DNA from: Clostridiaceae bacterium | Lineage (GTDB): Bacteria > Bacillota > Clostridia > Saccharofermentanales > Saccharofermentanaceae | Assembly: GCA_012729635.1 (NCBI GenBank) | Contig: JAAYCT010000024.1 | Location: forward strand, 1-64,000 | DNA: 64,000 bases | Reading direction: 5' to 3' | Shown here: positions 7,999-17,939 of the stretch, in pieces | How positions within the stretch are numbered: the stretch's first letter is position 1 | Layout of the letters: each line of letters begins with the position of its first letter | Notes under the pieces: model-generated | What the model saw: only the letters and a program-made list of their open reading frames with translations | The model's database searches: none | What the model was told of the DNA's origin: nothing | Translations under genes and position numbers: made by a program

Positions 7999-9465
7999 CT
8001 ACTTCCACAAAAGATCGGAAAGCATCAAATCGCGTTTTAAGTCTTCGATCCGCGTCTCCGCTCCGATATGCACATATTCGATTCCGACCATCTCCGCGTA
8101 ATCCCGCATCATATCCGCCGTGATCGAATAGCTCATCACTGCGTGGTGCGCACCACCGGCATAGATCCAGGCCTTCGCACCGGTCTCAAAGTCCGGAAGC
8201 GGCGACCACATCACGCGTGCGACGGGAAGCTTCGGCATAGCTTGGATCGGCTTAACCGCCTTGACATCCGCGACGATCAAGCGCATCCGACCGCCCATAT
8301 CGATCAGAGACGCGCAAATCGCGTCGCCCGCTTTTCCGTCGAAAATCATCCGTGCCGGGTCACCCTTCCCGCCGATTCCCAGGGGCTGTACATCGATCTT
8401 GACTTTTCCGTCCGCGATGCTCGGGTCGACCTCGAGCATATGCGCGCCGAGGATCAATTCGTTTCCTTCCGCCAGATGATACGTATAGTCCTCCATAAAG
8501 GACGTACCGCCGGGAAGTCCGGCTTCCATCGACTTCATCACACGAAGAAGCGCGGCCGTTTTCCAGTCGCCCTCGGCGCCGAAACCGTAACCGGCTTCCA
8601 TCAGTCGCTGGATTGCAAGTCCCGGAAGCTGCTCCATGCCGCACAAATTTTCAAAATTCGTCACGACCGCGCCAAATCCGTTCTTTTCGCAAAGCCTTCT
8701 CATCGCGATCTCGATTTTATTCTGGTACTTGACTGCGTCGATATGATCGGTAACGATATCGTATTTCTGCTTGCACTCCTCGAAAAGCGCCTCAACTTCA
8801 CGATCGCCGACCCCTTCCATCTCCGAGACGAGATCGCCCATCGCAAGGGAGTTGATCGCCCACCCGAATTGAATCTGCGCTTCGACTTTGTCGCCTTCGG
8901 TGACGGCGACCTCACGCATGTTATCGGCAAACCGGACCACCTTCAGGGTCTGTCCCGCAACGATTCCGACGGCGCTTCTCATCCAATCCGAAACCTCGCC
9001 CAAGACCTTCGCGTCGTCCCAATATCCGACGACCACCTTGCGCGGCAGGCGCAGGCGGGCACCGATAAATCCGTGCTCCCGGTCTCCGTGCGCGGATTGA
9101 TTGAGGTTCATGAAGTCCATGTCGATCTCACCGAAAGGGATCTCACGGTTGAACTGCGTGTGCAGATGGAGCATCGGCTTATTCAGGATCTTTAGTCCGT
9201 TGATCCACATTTTCGAGGGCGAAAAGGTGTGCATCCAGGTAATGATACCCGCACACTCGTCGCGGTAATTGGCTTCTTTGATGATCGCGGTGATCTCGTC
9301 GGGGGTCTTGACGACGCCCTTATAAACCAAGGTCCCGCTGACGCGTCCGCCCATCGCTTGGACCATCGCCTGCGCATCCTCGGCGACCCTTCTGAGCGTC
9401 TCCTCTCCGTAGAGGTGCTGTGAGCCGGTGATAAACCAGAACTGGTATTGCTTCAAATCTTTCAT
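7999..9465 (-). CDS. araA: L-arabinose isomerase
   Basis: 488 residues, close to the 496 of the Bacillus enzyme. It interconverts L-arabinose and L-ribulose in the cytoplasm. Diagnostic segments are the N-terminal '[14 protein letters not shown]', the active-site region [13 protein letters not shown] carrying the catalytic Glu, and GAHMLEV carrying a metal-binding His. GGAGGA precedes the ATG. It sits between araB (48 bases upstream) and araD (10 bases downstream), so kinase, isomerase and epimerase are made from one transcript. Confidence 0.97.
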   Translation of the reverse strand: MKDLKQYQFWFITGSQHLYGEETLRRVAEDAQAMVQAMGGRVSGTLVYKGVVKTPDEITAIIKEANYRDECAGIITWMHTFSPSKMWINGLKILNKPMLHLHTQFNREIPFGEIDMDFMNLNQSAHGDREHGFIGARLRLPRKVVVGYWDDAKVLGEVSDWMRSAVGIVAGQTLKVVRFADNMREVAVTEGDKVEAQIQFGWAINSLAMGDLVSEMEGVGDREVEALFEECKQKYDIVTDHIDAVKYQNKIEIAMRRLCEKNGFGAVVTNFENLCGMEQLPGLAIQRLMEAGYGFGAEGDWKTAALLRVMKSMEAGLPGGTSFMEDYTYHLAEGNELILGAHMLEVDPSIADGKVKIDVQPLGIGGKGDPARMIFDGKAGDAICASLIDMGGRMRLIVADVKAVKPIQAMPKLPVARVMWSPLPDFETGAKAWIYAGGAHHAVMSYSITADMMRDYAEMVGIEYVHIGAETRIEDLKRDLMLSDLLWK

Positions 9466-9513
9466 CTTCGATCTTCCTCCGATTATTTAGATTATTTTCC
9501 TTTGAATCCGCTT

Positions 9514-11175
9514 TTACCCGTTGTTGACGGTTCTGTTTTTAATCGCCTTGAGCCGCTTCATCACGTCATTACTACCCTCGCCGAAATACTTATGCAAGAG
9601 GTCATATTCGGCGTAAAGCTCGTCGTAGATCCGGGCGTTTTCTTCAATCGGCAGATAACACTTTTCGTTGAGTTTGCCCATGTGTTCCGCCGCCTCGAAA
9701 ATCGAATCATAGCCCCCTCCGACCACGGCTCCGAATATCGCGGAGCCCAGAGCCGGTCCCTGAGCGCTTCCCGAGATGCGGATCGGTTTTTTGATGATAT
9801 CGGCGTAGATTTGCATGACGGCGGGGCTTTTTTCGGCGATCCCCCCGGCGGCGTAGAACTCGTCGACCGGCACGCCGTTTTGCTCAAAGGACTCGATAAT
9901 CTTTCGCGTGCCGTAGGCGGTTGCCTCGACCAGCGCGCGGTACATCTCCTCGGGCTTGGTAAGAAGGGTCATACCCACCATCATACCGGTCAGATCGACA
10001 TCAACGAGGACGCTCCGGTTTCCGTTCCACCAGTCCAGGGCCAAAAGGCCGCTTTGGCCCGGCTTCTGCTCCATCATCTTTTCCTGAAGGTAGACGTGGA
10101 TGTCCTTTCCTTCTTTTCGGGCCGCTTCGAGATACTCGGAGCTCACACAATTTTCGCAAAACCAGGCAAAGTGATCCCCGACACAGGACTGGCCTGCCTC
10201 ATAACCGAAATAGCCCGGAAGGATCCCGTCCTCGACACAGCCGCAAATCCCCGGAACGTGGCGCTCTTCGGTGCCCAATAGCATATGACAGGTCGATGTG
10301 CCCATGATCGCGAGCATTTTTCCGGGTCCGGTGATCTTGACGGCCGGCACGCATACGTGTGCATCGACGTTGGCGACGGCGACCGCCGTGCCCTCTTTCA
10401 GCCCGGTCATCGCGGCCATTTCCGCCGTGACCCCGCCCGCCTTTTCACCGAGGGAGGTGATGGGACAATTGAGCTTGGTCGATACGATATTCTTCATCCT
10501 CGGATCCAGCGCCTCGAAAAACGCCTCGCCGGGATAGCCTTTCTTCTTGTTCCAGATCGCCTTATACCCCGCGGTACAGCTGTTCCGGGTCTGCTCGCCC
10601 GTGATCTGCCAGATCACCCAGTCCGTCGCCTCAATAAAATAATCGGCGGCGTCATAGATTTCCGGCGACTCGTCCAAAACCTGCCAAACCTTCGGGAACA
10701 GCCACTCGGAGGAGATTTTCCCTCCGTACAGTTTGAGCCATTCCTCCCCCATCTTTGCCGCCGTCTCATTGAGGCGATTGGCCTTGTCCTGTGCCGCGTG
10801 ATGCTTCCAAAGTTTCACGTACGCGTTCGGCTCGCCCTTGAATTCAGGAAGGAAGCACAGCGGCGTGCCGTCTTTTTTGACGGGCAGGATCGTACAGGCG
10901 GTGAAATCAACTCCCACCCCGATGATGTCTGCGGGATCGACCTCACTTTTCTGTATGACATTACTGATCGTGACCCGAAGAACGTCCAGGTAATCCTGCG
11001 GATGCTGGAGCGCCCAGTCCGCTCCGAGCCGGGTTCCGTCCGGCAGGGTCTCGTCCATCACCGCGTGCGGGTAATTATAGACGCTGGTCTCGATCTCTTC
11101 GCCGTTTTCGATGTTGACGAGCAACGCCCGTCCCGAAAGCGTTCCGTAGTCCACTCCGATTGCGTACTTTGCCAT
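9514..11175 (-). CDS. araB: Ribulokinase
   Basis: 553 residues of an FGGY-family sugar kinase that phosphorylates L-ribulose. The start at 11175 ([20 protein letters not shown]) is chosen because GGGAGGA lies just upstream and the protein begins directly with the phosphate-1 nucleotide motif; the frame remains open another 78 bases without support. Typical ribulokinase segments are [13 protein letters not shown], the central '[10 protein letters not shown]', and the C-terminal '[19 protein letters not shown]'. An AraR-type operator lies between araR and this gene, so it can be regulated separately from araR. Confidence 0.97.
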   Translation of the reverse strand: MAKYAIGVDYGTLSGRALLVNIENGEEIETSVYNYPHAVMDETLPDGTRLGADWALQHPQDYLDVLRVTISNVIQKSEVDPADIIGVGVDFTACTILPVKKDGTPLCFLPEFKGEPNAYVKLWKHHAAQDKANRLNETAAKMGEEWLKLYGGKISSEWLFPKVWQVLDESPEIYDAADYFIEATDWVIWQITGEQTRNSCTAGYKAIWNKKKGYPGEAFFEALDPRMKNIVSTKLNCPITSLGEKAGGVTAEMAAMTGLKEGTAVAVANVDAHVCVPAVKITGPGKMLAIMGTSTCHMLLGTEERHVPGICGCVEDGILPGYFGYEAGQSCVGDHFAWFCENCVSSEYLEAARKEGKDIHVYLQEKMMEQKPGQSGLLALDWWNGNRSVLVDVDLTGMMVGMTLLTKPEEMYRALVEATAYGTRKIIESFEQNGVPVDEFYAAGGIAEKSPAVMQIYADIIKKPIRISGSAQGPALGSAIFGAVVGGGYDSIFEAAEHMGKLNEKCYLPIEENARIYDELYAEYDLLHKYFGEGSNDVMKRLKAIKNRTVNNG

Positions 11176-11218
11176 TTTCTTCCTCCCTTTGATGCGACCT
11201 TCGTTTCCGCTTGTGATA

Positions 11219-11236
11219 AACATATACGTACAAGTT
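11219..11236 (-). promoter_or_regulatory. AraR-type operator in front of araB
   Basis: An 18-base near-palindrome around a central TACGTA, reading AACTTGTACGTATATGTT on the minus strand. It differs at one base from the copy in front of araR and matches the B. subtilis AraR operator consensus (TTGTACGTACAA core, from memory). It lies in the 74-base gap between araR and araB. No strong -35/-10 pair was found, but the position implies repression of araBAD initiation or a roadblock for transcripts from araR. Confidence 0.85.
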
Positions 11237-11249
11237 AGGGCAAAATAAT

Positions 11250-12329
11250 TCAAATGTTTCGGCAGGACTTTCTTACGATCAACTCCGGCTCGTGAGTATA
11301 CTGTGGCTTCTCCGCCCGCCCTTCCAGCATGTCCACCATAAACCGCGCCGCCTGGACGCCCATTTCTTGTTTCGGATGGCGGATGGTCGTCAGTTTCACT
11401 TCCGAGTTTAAAGGAGAGATCGAATCGTCGTACCCGACGACCGATATGTCTTCCGGAACGCTTAAGCCCTGGTCATGAATCGCCTGGATCACCATGAGCG
11501 CACACTGGTCGTTATAACAGAAGAACGCCGTGGGACGGTTTTTGCTTCGGAGCAGAGACTGAGCGAACATGTAGGGGTAGTCGTACATATTGGCCGTGTC
11601 ATACTCCCCGATAAGCCTTTGATCTCCGTCAGCCCCGTACGTGCGAAAAGCGTCCGTAAAGCCCTGCATTCGATTCACACCTTGCTTGTCGTCGGTCTTG
11701 AAGATGCCGGCGATTCTCGTATGCCCAAGCTGAAGAAGATATTCGGTGGCGGTATACCCGCCCTTTTTGTCGTTAAGGAGCACGTACGCGCTGTCGAAGT
11801 CATCATAGCAGGCGTTGATAAAAACGGTCTTGATCCCCTTTTCGCGAATCACACTGAACAAACGGCTGTTTACGTTCGGCCCTGAGCTGGCCGTGGGCTC
11901 GATGATCATACCGACCACGTTATGCTCCAGAACACTCTTGAGGTACTGCGCCTCGCGCTCCTTGATGTTATTGGTATTGGAAAGGAGCATCATGTAGCCC
12001 TCGTCGGAGAGCACCTGCTCAATGCCGGAAATGATGCCCGGGAATACAAAGCCCGAAAGATACGTCGTCACCACGGCGACAATCTGACTTCCTTTCGCGC
12101 CCTTTTTGTAATTACTGAATGTTCCCTTGCCCTGCTCCTTATAGATGAGTCCTTCAACCGTCAGTTCACCGAAAGCCTGACGCACGGTTTGCCGGCTGAC
12201 CTGGAATTTCTCCGTCAGATCGTGCTCGGACGGGAGTTTTTCGCCATAGGCGATGATATCGTCCTTCAGCAGATGCCGGACGTATCGCTTGACCATTTCA
12301 CATTTCGGGATATCCGGGGTCTTTTTCAT
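11250..12329 (-). CDS. araR: Arabinose operon repressor, GntR-type DNA-binding domain fused to LacI-type sugar-binding domain
   Basis: 359 residues, close to B. subtilis AraR (362). Residues 1-75 are a GntR winged helix ([41 protein letters not shown]). Residues 80-355 are a periplasmic-binding-protein-like domain ([11 protein letters not shown] near the end) that binds L-arabinose and releases DNA. The protein should repress araBAD and itself. Two nearly identical operators flank the gene, one over its own promoter region and one before araB. AGGCGG precedes the ATG. Confidence 0.95.
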   Translation of the reverse strand: MKKTPDIPKCEMVKRYVRHLLKDDIIAYGEKLPSEHDLTEKFQVSRQTVRQAFGELTVEGLIYKEQGKGTFSNYKKGAKGSQIVAVVTTYLSGFVFPGIISGIEQVLSDEGYMMLLSNTNNIKEREAQYLKSVLEHNVVGMIIEPTASSGPNVNSRLFSVIREKGIKTVFINACYDDFDSAYVLLNDKKGGYTATEYLLQLGHTRIAGIFKTDDKQGVNRMQGFTDAFRTYGADGDQRLIGEYDTANMYDYPYMFAQSLLRSKNRPTAFFCYNDQCALMVIQAIHDQGLSVPEDISVVGYDDSISPLNSEVKLTTIRHPKQEMGVQAARFMVDMLEGRAEKPQYTHEPELIVRKSCRNI

Positions 12330-12342
12330 TTCATATCCGCCT

Positions 12343-12360
12343 CAACTTGTACGTACATGT
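12343..12360. promoter_or_regulatory. AraR-type operator in front of araR
   Basis: AACTTGTACGTACATGTT, an 18-base palindrome with one mismatched pair, placed immediately downstream of the -10 of the araR promoter. This is the position expected for autorepression. Confidence 0.88.
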
Positions 12361-12389
12361 TATTCTACATCCTCTCTTTATTTTCGGCA
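12361..12389 (-). promoter_or_regulatory. Promoter of araR (and possibly the whole ara operon)
   Basis: Minus strand: TTGCCG (12384-12389), a 17-base spacer and TAGAAT (12361-12366), directly abutting the AraR operator. No terminator was seen between the preceding response regulator gene and this promoter, so some read-through into araR is possible. Confidence 0.65.
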
Positions 12390-12401
12390 ATACGTAACCG
12401 T

Positions 12402-14009
12402 TTAGCCGGACACGGACCTTCGTTGCGATCGGAAATCCTTGGGTGTGATTCCTTCTCTCTTTTTAAAAAGATAACTCAGGTAATTCGGCTCATTATATCC
12501 GACGGCAAACGCGATGTTTACTAATTTTTCATCCGTGGAAACCAGTAATTCCTTTGCCTTTTCTATGCGAACATCGGTCAGATATTCGATAAAGGTTACA
12601 CCCATTTCCTGCGAAAAAATCGTGCTGAAATGAGTTGGGCTCAAAGATACAGCCGATGCAACGGTGTTCAGCGAAATGTCCGGGTTGTTAAAATTCTTAT
12701 GAATATAATCACACGCGCATTGGACCAGCTTCATATGATGACCGCTGCTTCCGCTGTCCCGAAGCTCAATCATCTTTGTGCAGATTTCCGTGGCCAAATC
12801 CGCAAAAATCTCGGGAGACATAGAAGATTGAAACACCTCCCGCATATCTACGAAATATTTCGTTACCGGCCTAAGGTCGGCTTCGGGATTGAACTTCTGA
12901 ATAATACGCATGGCCGTATTGGTCAGATCCATCAGAACATAGTATCGATACAAAAGATTCTGCATCTCGTTTTTGTCTAAATTCCGGGTGATTTCCTCGA
13001 CAATGGAGGGTATGTCCTCCTTCATTGCAAATTTGAGTTTGTTTTCGATATTCATATGACAGAAATTTTCCGAAGAAGAGGAAACGGACCGGTCGATTTG
13101 ACCGATATCCGCGGGGCAAAACACACGACCTCTGCGCACCTGACCGAACGTTTTCATTAAAATGCCTGCTTCGTGATATGCGTCCTTGATGCCGATAATC
13201 CGGTTAACCACACCGCTGATACTGATTGTCAAAGCAGAATTTCCGTCGATCTCCATTTCATGCTTCAGTGTTTGTGCGGTATGATACGCCGTTTCGGTAA
13301 CGTCCAGATCGGTATCTCCCTTGATCAGCAAAACAACATGTTCAATTCCGCTGAAAAAGAACAGTGCTCCGGCATCTTCTCCGAGTGCAAATTTGACGCG
13401 AGACGCGATGAGTTGTCGGTTCGGGCTGTCTTTTTTGAACTCATAGCGGCAAAACAACACTACATAGCGTTTGGCCAGGAGAGCGATGCCCAAATCATCC
13501 GCCCTCTTCAGTGCTTCGTTTGCCGTGAGCTCACCGCTGCATATTCTTTCCAAAAGAGACCCGATCAGGGCGCTTCTTACGATCTGTTCATCCGTGAACT
13601 CCTTAAGAAACGAGTCACTGTTTCGCTTGTGCTCCTCAATTCCTTCACCTGCTTTTCGAAGAGCCGCAAACAGGTCCTTTGACGCGACCGGTTTAAGCAA
13701 ATACTGATCCACTCCGATGGAAATTGCCTCTCTGGCCAGTTCAAATTCGTCGTATCCGCTGATGATGATAATCCTTAGCCACGGAATGATCGCTTTGGCA
13801 TGCCGCGCAAGCTCGAGTCCGTCCATAAACGGCATTTTAATATCGGTAATCAGGATATCCGGCTTCAGATCCTGAATAATCGAAAGAGCCAGTTCTCCGT
13901 CACCGGCTTCTCCGCAGCATTCAAACGGCTCGGATCCCTTCTCGATTGCATTTCGGATGTTCTCCCGTATAAGCGGCTCATCCTCTACCAAAAATACTTT
14001 ATACGACAT
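12402..14009 (-). CDS. YesN-type response regulator, receiver plus AraC-family DNA-binding domain
   Basis: 535 residues from the ATG at 14009, which has AGAGG just upstream; the frame is open 51 bases further without a ribosome site. Residues 3-120 form a CheY-like receiver with acidic residues Glu9/Asp10, phospho-acceptor Asp56 (ILITDIKMP) and a conserved Lys (QYLLKPV). The middle 300 residues are a helical linker. The last 100 residues hold two AraC helix-turn-helices (VASAVSLSPTHFSTIFSQEMG and IAFAVGYNEPNYLSYLFKKREG). Its start overlaps the kinase stop by 11 bases. It likely activates the divergent ABC importer operon. Confidence 0.92.
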   Translation of the reverse strand: MSYKVFLVEDEPLIRENIRNAIEKGSEPFECCGEAGDGELALSIIQDLKPDILITDIKMPFMDGLELARHAKAIIPWLRIIIISGYDEFELAREAISIGVDQYLLKPVASKDLFAALRKAGEGIEEHKRNSDSFLKEFTDEQIVRSALIGSLLERICSGELTANEALKRADDLGIALLAKRYVVLFCRYEFKKDSPNRQLIASRVKFALGEDAGALFFFSGIEHVVLLIKGDTDLDVTETAYHTAQTLKHEMEIDGNSALTISISGVVNRIIGIKDAYHEAGILMKTFGQVRRGRVFCPADIGQIDRSVSSSSENFCHMNIENKLKFAMKEDIPSIVEEITRNLDKNEMQNLLYRYYVLMDLTNTAMRIIQKFNPEADLRPVTKYFVDMREVFQSSMSPEIFADLATEICTKMIELRDSGSSGHHMKLVQCACDYIHKNFNNPDISLNTVASAVSLSPTHFSTIFSQEMGVTFIEYLTDVRIEKAKELLVSTDEKLVNIAFAVGYNEPNYLSYLFKKREGITPKDFRSQRRSVSG

Positions 14010-15471
14010 TTTTTTCCTCTTCGGATGAAGGAATGGCTTTCGGCGAAACCGAATCGGCAATCACGGGCAGCCGAAGCGTCATTTTACTGCCTTTTTGAAA
14101 TTCGCTCTCTACCGAAAGTCCGTCATCGATTTCGTAGTACAATTGAACTCGTTTGTAAACGTTATACATTCCAAAGCCCATATCCGGATTCGAGACATCA
14201 TAATGAATCAGGTTTTCACGGAGCGCCAGAAGCTCTTCCTCCTTCATTCCGAGACCGTTATCCTCAACCGTGAAAACCAAATATTCATCCTGCCTTATAC
14301 CGGAAAGCTTTACACAACCCCTGCGCCTTGTTTTTTTGATTCCGTGATAAATCGCGTTTTCCACTAGAGGTTGCAGCAGGATCTTTAGCATGCACTCCCC
14401 GAGCATATCCTCCGAAATATCAATCTCGTAATCCAAAATAGCGCCGTAACGGATTTTTTGGATGGCCAGATAGCTTTCTACGTGGGATTTCTCTTCCGCC
14501 ACCGTTACCCAATCCCGCCCTTTGTTCAGAGAGAGGCGAAAAAAGTTGGAAAGCGCGAGCGTCGTTTTTACGACCTCCTCATTCTGACCATCCTCGGCAA
14601 GAGATAAAATGGTATCCAACGTGTTGTACATAAAGTGCGGGGCGATTTGCGCCTGAAGCGCTTTCATCTCCGCTTTTTGCAGATTCTGTTGTTTCTGTAC
14701 GTTCGATTCGATTAAGCTCCCGAGTTTTTCGGCCATCGTATTCAGGCTGTCGGTCAACTCATCCAACTCGCTTATTTCCGGCTTTTTGACCCGAATCGAT
14801 AAATCACCCTGGGCGATCTTTGAAGCCATCGTCTTTAATCGGATGACCGGTTTGTTGATGCTGTGATTCAACTGCCAATAGTTTCGGAAAAGAAACATCA
14901 GGATTGCCGCAAATATCGCAATCTGAATAAAGGTCATGATCTCGAGCGAGCGTTGAATCCTGGCATTCTGTAAATGGGCAATCTCCATTTCGGCCGCGAC
15001 AAATTGCTGAATAATATCGTATAGAAGATCGCTCACTGCCAAAATCTCACCGAGCAATTCCTCGTTCTCACTGATTGGTCTGCTTTCGACGATATTTTCA
15101 CCAATCTGATCCACGTAGCTGTCGAGCGTTTCCAACGTATTTCGTGCAACCTCGATCAGGTAACTGTTTTCACCGGAATTGGCGTTACGATCCAATTCGT
15201 CGAGTCGGGATTCAATCCTGTCAATTAACTCATATTGCGTGTTTTCTTCAAATTTCGTTTTTCCCGACACGACCCTCCATATCGTTGGATATATCTCGTC
15301 CTGAACCACGCTAGAAAGGCTGTTTGCCGAGTACACATTTTCAATGATTCCCTCGTATTGATTTAAGGTGATATTGTAGTACAGAGAGCTCATCAAAAAA
15401 GGCACGAGCGTGGCCAAAATAATGACCATGTTCGTTACCTGCAATGTTTTTTTAATGCTTCTGGTTCGCAA
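13999..15471 (-). CDS. YesM/LytS-type sensor histidine kinase
   Basis: 490 residues from a TTG start with AAGGG upstream. One transmembrane helix at about 13-33, an extracellular helical domain to about 175, a second helix at about 178-197, HAMP (200-255), then a His_kinase domain with phospho-acceptor His279 in QAQIAPHFMYNTLD. The ATPase domain follows, with N-box LVENAIYHGIK and G-boxes VEDNGLGM and GFGMYNVYKRV. It should phosphorylate the overlapping response regulator. The external domain probably meets the lipoprotein binding protein encoded just upstream, as in XylFII-LytS. Confidence 0.93.
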   Translation of the reverse strand: MRTRSIKKTLQVTNMVIILATLVPFLMSSLYYNITLNQYEGIIENVYSANSLSSVVQDEIYPTIWRVVSGKTKFEENTQYELIDRIESRLDELDRNANSGENSYLIEVARNTLETLDSYVDQIGENIVESRPISENEELLGEILAVSDLLYDIIQQFVAAEMEIAHLQNARIQRSLEIMTFIQIAIFAAILMFLFRNYWQLNHSINKPVIRLKTMASKIAQGDLSIRVKKPEISELDELTDSLNTMAEKLGSLIESNVQKQQNLQKAEMKALQAQIAPHFMYNTLDTILSLAEDGQNEEVVKTTLALSNFFRLSLNKGRDWVTVAEEKSHVESYLAIQKIRYGAILDYEIDISEDMLGECMLKILLQPLVENAIYHGIKKTRRRGCVKLSGIRQDEYLVFTVEDNGLGMKEEELLALRENLIHYDVSNPDMGFGMYNVYKRVQLYYEIDDGLSVESEFQKGSKMTLRLPVIADSVSPKAIPSSEEEKNVV

Positions 15472-15516
15472 TGGTTTCGCCCTTCCGTCGGAACATATTT
15501 CACATCAACTTTGTAA

Positions 15517-16500
15517 TCAGTAGCCTCGGTCCGCGATCGAGCTAAGATCGGAGTATTCATCAAAAACCTGCTCTTCGATATATATTTGTTTTGCAACTTT
15601 TTCTCCCGCAACAATCCTCTTTGCTATTTCCATAACCTGAGGACCGCTGTTCGGGTTGCATTCGATTACGCAATTCACGGATCCTTCCCTGAGATAGTCG
15701 ATAATCCGTTGAGTCGCGTCGACCGAAATAATTACGATATCCTTTCCGGGGATAATCCCCGCCTCCAACATCACCTCAATCGCACCGAAGGTCATGTCGT
15801 CATTGTGAGAATACAGAACATCGATTTTTTCCGCCTCGTAATGCGTAAGGATCTGTTGCATCAACTCTCTTCCTTTGCTGCGCATGAAATCGCCGCTCGC
15901 GCTGAAAATCACCTCGAATTTCGGATCGGAAGATAGCACACTCCGAAAACCCTCGTACCGGCCGATTGCCGGCGTCGAATCCTCCGTTCCGGACAATTCC
16001 ACGATACGAACCGGACCATCCGTATTTCTGAACTTTTTCATAAGAAATTCCCCGGCACGCCTTCCCTCCAAATCAAAATCGGAACAAAGCGCACAAGTGT
16101 AAAGACTGTCATCCTCGGTATCAATCATTCGGTCCACGATAATGACCGGTATACCGGCCGCTTTGGCCTCGCCGAGTACCGTGTCCCAACCGGTTTCCAC
16201 CAGCGGTGAAAATGCGATTACATCGACCTTGTACGCAATGAAAGATCGGATCGCCTTGATCTGGTTCTCCGGATTCTGCATCGCATCGTCAAACATAATT
16301 TTTATGCCCGCCTCTTGAGCGGCATTAATAATCGAAAGGCTGTTTTGAGAGCGCCACGTGCTCTCGTCTCCGAGCTGAGAAAAGCCCAGAACGATCGGCT
16401 TTTCCGTTGAAGCGTTCGTCTTGGATGGTTCGCACCCGATACAACTAAAAGAAACGGATAGAACGAGAAAGAAAGAAAGCAGTCGTTTTGTAATTCTCAC
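15517..16500 (-). CDS. Sugar-binding lipoprotein, probable sensory partner of the histidine kinase
   Basis: 327 residues from a GTG start (GAGGG upstream). Residues 1-23 are a lipoprotein-type signal ending Cys-Ile-Gly-Cys, a non-canonical lipobox. The rest is a Peripla_BP_4 fold like YtfQ/RbsB (VLGFSQLGDESTWRSQNSLSI, VIAFSPLVETGWDTVL, VIIVDRMID, YSHNDDMTFGAIEVM, GSVNCVIECNPNSGP). It is closely similar in layout to the importer's binding protein at 16790, with nearly the same ligand-contact segments, so both probably bind the same sugar. It leads an operon with kinase and regulator and has no permease genes of its own, which suggests sensing more than transport. Confidence 0.88.
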   Translation of the reverse strand: MRITKRLLSFFLVLSVSFSCIGCEPSKTNASTEKPIVLGFSQLGDESTWRSQNSLSIINAAQEAGIKIMFDDAMQNPENQIKAIRSFIAYKVDVIAFSPLVETGWDTVLGEAKAAGIPVIIVDRMIDTEDDSLYTCALCSDFDLEGRRAGEFLMKKFRNTDGPVRIVELSGTEDSTPAIGRYEGFRSVLSSDPKFEVIFSASGDFMRSKGRELMQQILTHYEAEKIDVLYSHNDDMTFGAIEVMLEAGIIPGKDIVIISVDATQRIIDYLREGSVNCVIECNPNSGPQVMEIAKRIVAGEKVAKQIYIEEQVFDEYSDLSSIADRGY

Positions 16501-16527
16501 TTGTTTTTCCCTCGATGTCTTTATTTC

Positions 16528-16555
16528 ATATTAAACCAAAATCATCCGGAAACAA
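16528..16555 (-). promoter_or_regulatory. Candidate promoter of the sensor operon
   Basis: Minus strand: TTGTTT (16550-16555), a 16-base spacer and TAATAT (16528-16533), about 27 bases before the GTG start. Confidence 0.5.
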
Positions 16556-16607
16556 CTTCACTCTACTATAGCCGTTATGCATCAGTAAACGGTAATGGCT
16601 CGGATTC

Positions 16608-16649
16608 GGAAAAAAATATAGTTTTTGCGGAAAAAATTATAGTTTCTCT
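16608..16649 (+). promoter_or_regulatory. 21-bp phased tandem direct repeat, candidate response-regulator site
   Basis: Two adjacent 21-base units (16608-16628 and 16629-16649) match at 17 positions. Both begin GGAAAAAA and share the core TATAGTTT. The period of two helical turns is what AraC-family regulators recognise. It lies in the 289-base divergent gap between the sensor operon and the importer operon. The rest of that gap is A-rich, with no gene and no convincing -35/-10 for the importer, as expected for an activator-dependent promoter. Confidence 0.7.
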
Positions 16650-16789
16650 TCGACCAAACGGTAAAAAGCATAAAAAAACAAAACATATCCCAAAGGATGA
16701 GCATAGTATGTTCGTCCTCTTATTTCTAGTCTTAACGGTAGAGAACATGGCTTCTCTGAGTCAACCCAACAAATCAGGAGGAAAAAGGT

Positions 16790-17830
16790 ATGAAAAAATT
16801 ACTCAGACTCATCAGCTTCGTGTGCATCTTTGCGTTGCTTGTAATGGCAGGCGCTTGTGCCGAAAAGCCTTCGGAGACGACCGTACCGGTCGGAACCACG
16901 ACGAGCAAGTCCGTCGAGACGACACCCAACGCCGGAGACGAATTGATTGTTGTCGGTTTTGCTCAATGCAAGGCGGACGAATCGGACTGGCGTATGGCCA
17001 ACACCAAATCCATGCAGGAAACCTTAAGCGAAGCAAACGGCTACAAGCTGATTCTTGCCGACTCCAACAATGATGCGGCAAAACAGGTAGCGGACGTTCA
17101 GGGTTTTATTGACCAGGAAGTAGATTACATTGTTATCGCGGCGGTTAATATGGACGGATGGGACACCGTTCTTACGAACGCAAAGAATGCCGGGATCCCC
17201 GTCATCCTGATGGATCGTACGATCAACGCCAGTGCGGATCTTTATACCTGCTGGGTCGGCTCCGACTTTAAAGCGGAAGGTGTAAAAGCGACAGACTGGA
17301 TTTCCACCCGCTTTACCGCCGATCAGGAAGTCAATATCGTCAATCTGCAAGGTCAACTCGGAGCATCCGCTCAGATCGGCCGCACCGAAGCGCTGGAAGA
17401 CGCGGTCGCTGCAAACAGCAACTGGACACTCCTTGCTCAACAGACCGGCGAGTGGAGCACCGATACCGCAAAAGAGATCATGGCTTCCTGGATTCAGCGA
17501 CACGGCGACAAAATCAACGTGGTTTACGCTGAAAACGACAACATGGCGGACGGCGCCATTCAGGCTCTCGAAGAGGCCGGAATGAAGGTCGGTGGTGACG
17601 ACGGCGTAGCGATTATCTCTTTTGACGCGAACAGAGCCTATCTCCAGATGACCCTCGAAGGAAAGATCAACTGTAACGTCGAGTGCAACCCCTTGCACGG
17701 ACCGAAGGTTGCCCAGATCATTCAAACCATCGAGGGCGGCGGCTCACCCGCAAAGGTTGAGGTCGTCGAAGAAGCGGCTTTCTATTATGACACCATTACC
17801 CAGGAGATTGTCGACGCTCGTGCGTACTAA
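16790..17830 (+). CDS. ytfQ: Sugar ABC transporter substrate-binding lipoprotein (YtfQ-like)
   Basis: 346 residues with AGGAGG before the ATG. The signal peptide ends Ala-Gly-Ala-Cys at residue 23, followed by a Thr/Ser-rich tether, then a Peripla_BP_4 domain (VVGFAQCKADESDWRMANTKSMQETL, VIAAVNMDGWDTVL, VILMDRTIN, YAENDNMADGAIQALEEAG, NVECNPLHGP). It captures a sugar outside the cell for the importer. E. coli YtfQ binds galactofuranose. Next to the ara operon, L-arabinose is an equally reasonable ligand. A 17-bp hairpin follows the gene. Confidence 0.9.
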   Translation: MKKLLRLISFVCIFALLVMAGACAEKPSETTVPVGTTTSKSVETTPNAGDELIVVGFAQCKADESDWRMANTKSMQETLSEANGYKLILADSNNDAAKQVADVQGFIDQEVDYIVIAAVNMDGWDTVLTNAKNAGIPVILMDRTINASADLYTCWVGSDFKAEGVKATDWISTRFTADQEVNIVNLQGQLGASAQIGRTEALEDAVAANSNWTLLAQQTGEWSTDTAKEIMASWIQRHGDKINVVYAENDNMADGAIQALEEAGMKVGGDDGVAIISFDANRAYLQMTLEGKINCNVECNPLHGPKVAQIIQTIEGGGSPAKVEVVEEAAFYYDTITQEIVDARAY

Positions 17831-17876
17831 AACCTGTTTCGCCCTGTACAAAGCTTTTCCAGTGTGATGAAGGATA

Positions 17877-17916
17877 TTTGGTTCGGGGAGATCCTCAAAG
17901 ATCTCTCCGAACCAAA
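17877..17916 (+). promoter_or_regulatory. Strong intercistronic stem-loop between ytfQ and ytfR
   Basis: A 17-bp stem (17877-17893 with 17900-17916, one G-U pair) closes a CTCAAA loop in the 109-base gap. It is not followed by a T-run. Such hairpins after binding-protein genes commonly stabilise the upstream message and dampen downstream expression, giving excess binding protein. Confidence 0.85.
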
Positions 17917-17939
17917 ACCAAGTAAAGCGAGCGGACAAA

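Noticed and set aside
8068-9195. 375-codon open frame on the plus strand
   Set aside because: Antisense shadow of araA, a textbook arabinose isomerase; the high GC3 of araA opens the opposite frame.
10285-11238. 317-codon open frame on the plus strand
   Set aside because: Antisense shadow of araB and it runs through the AraR operator; no ribosome site or motif.
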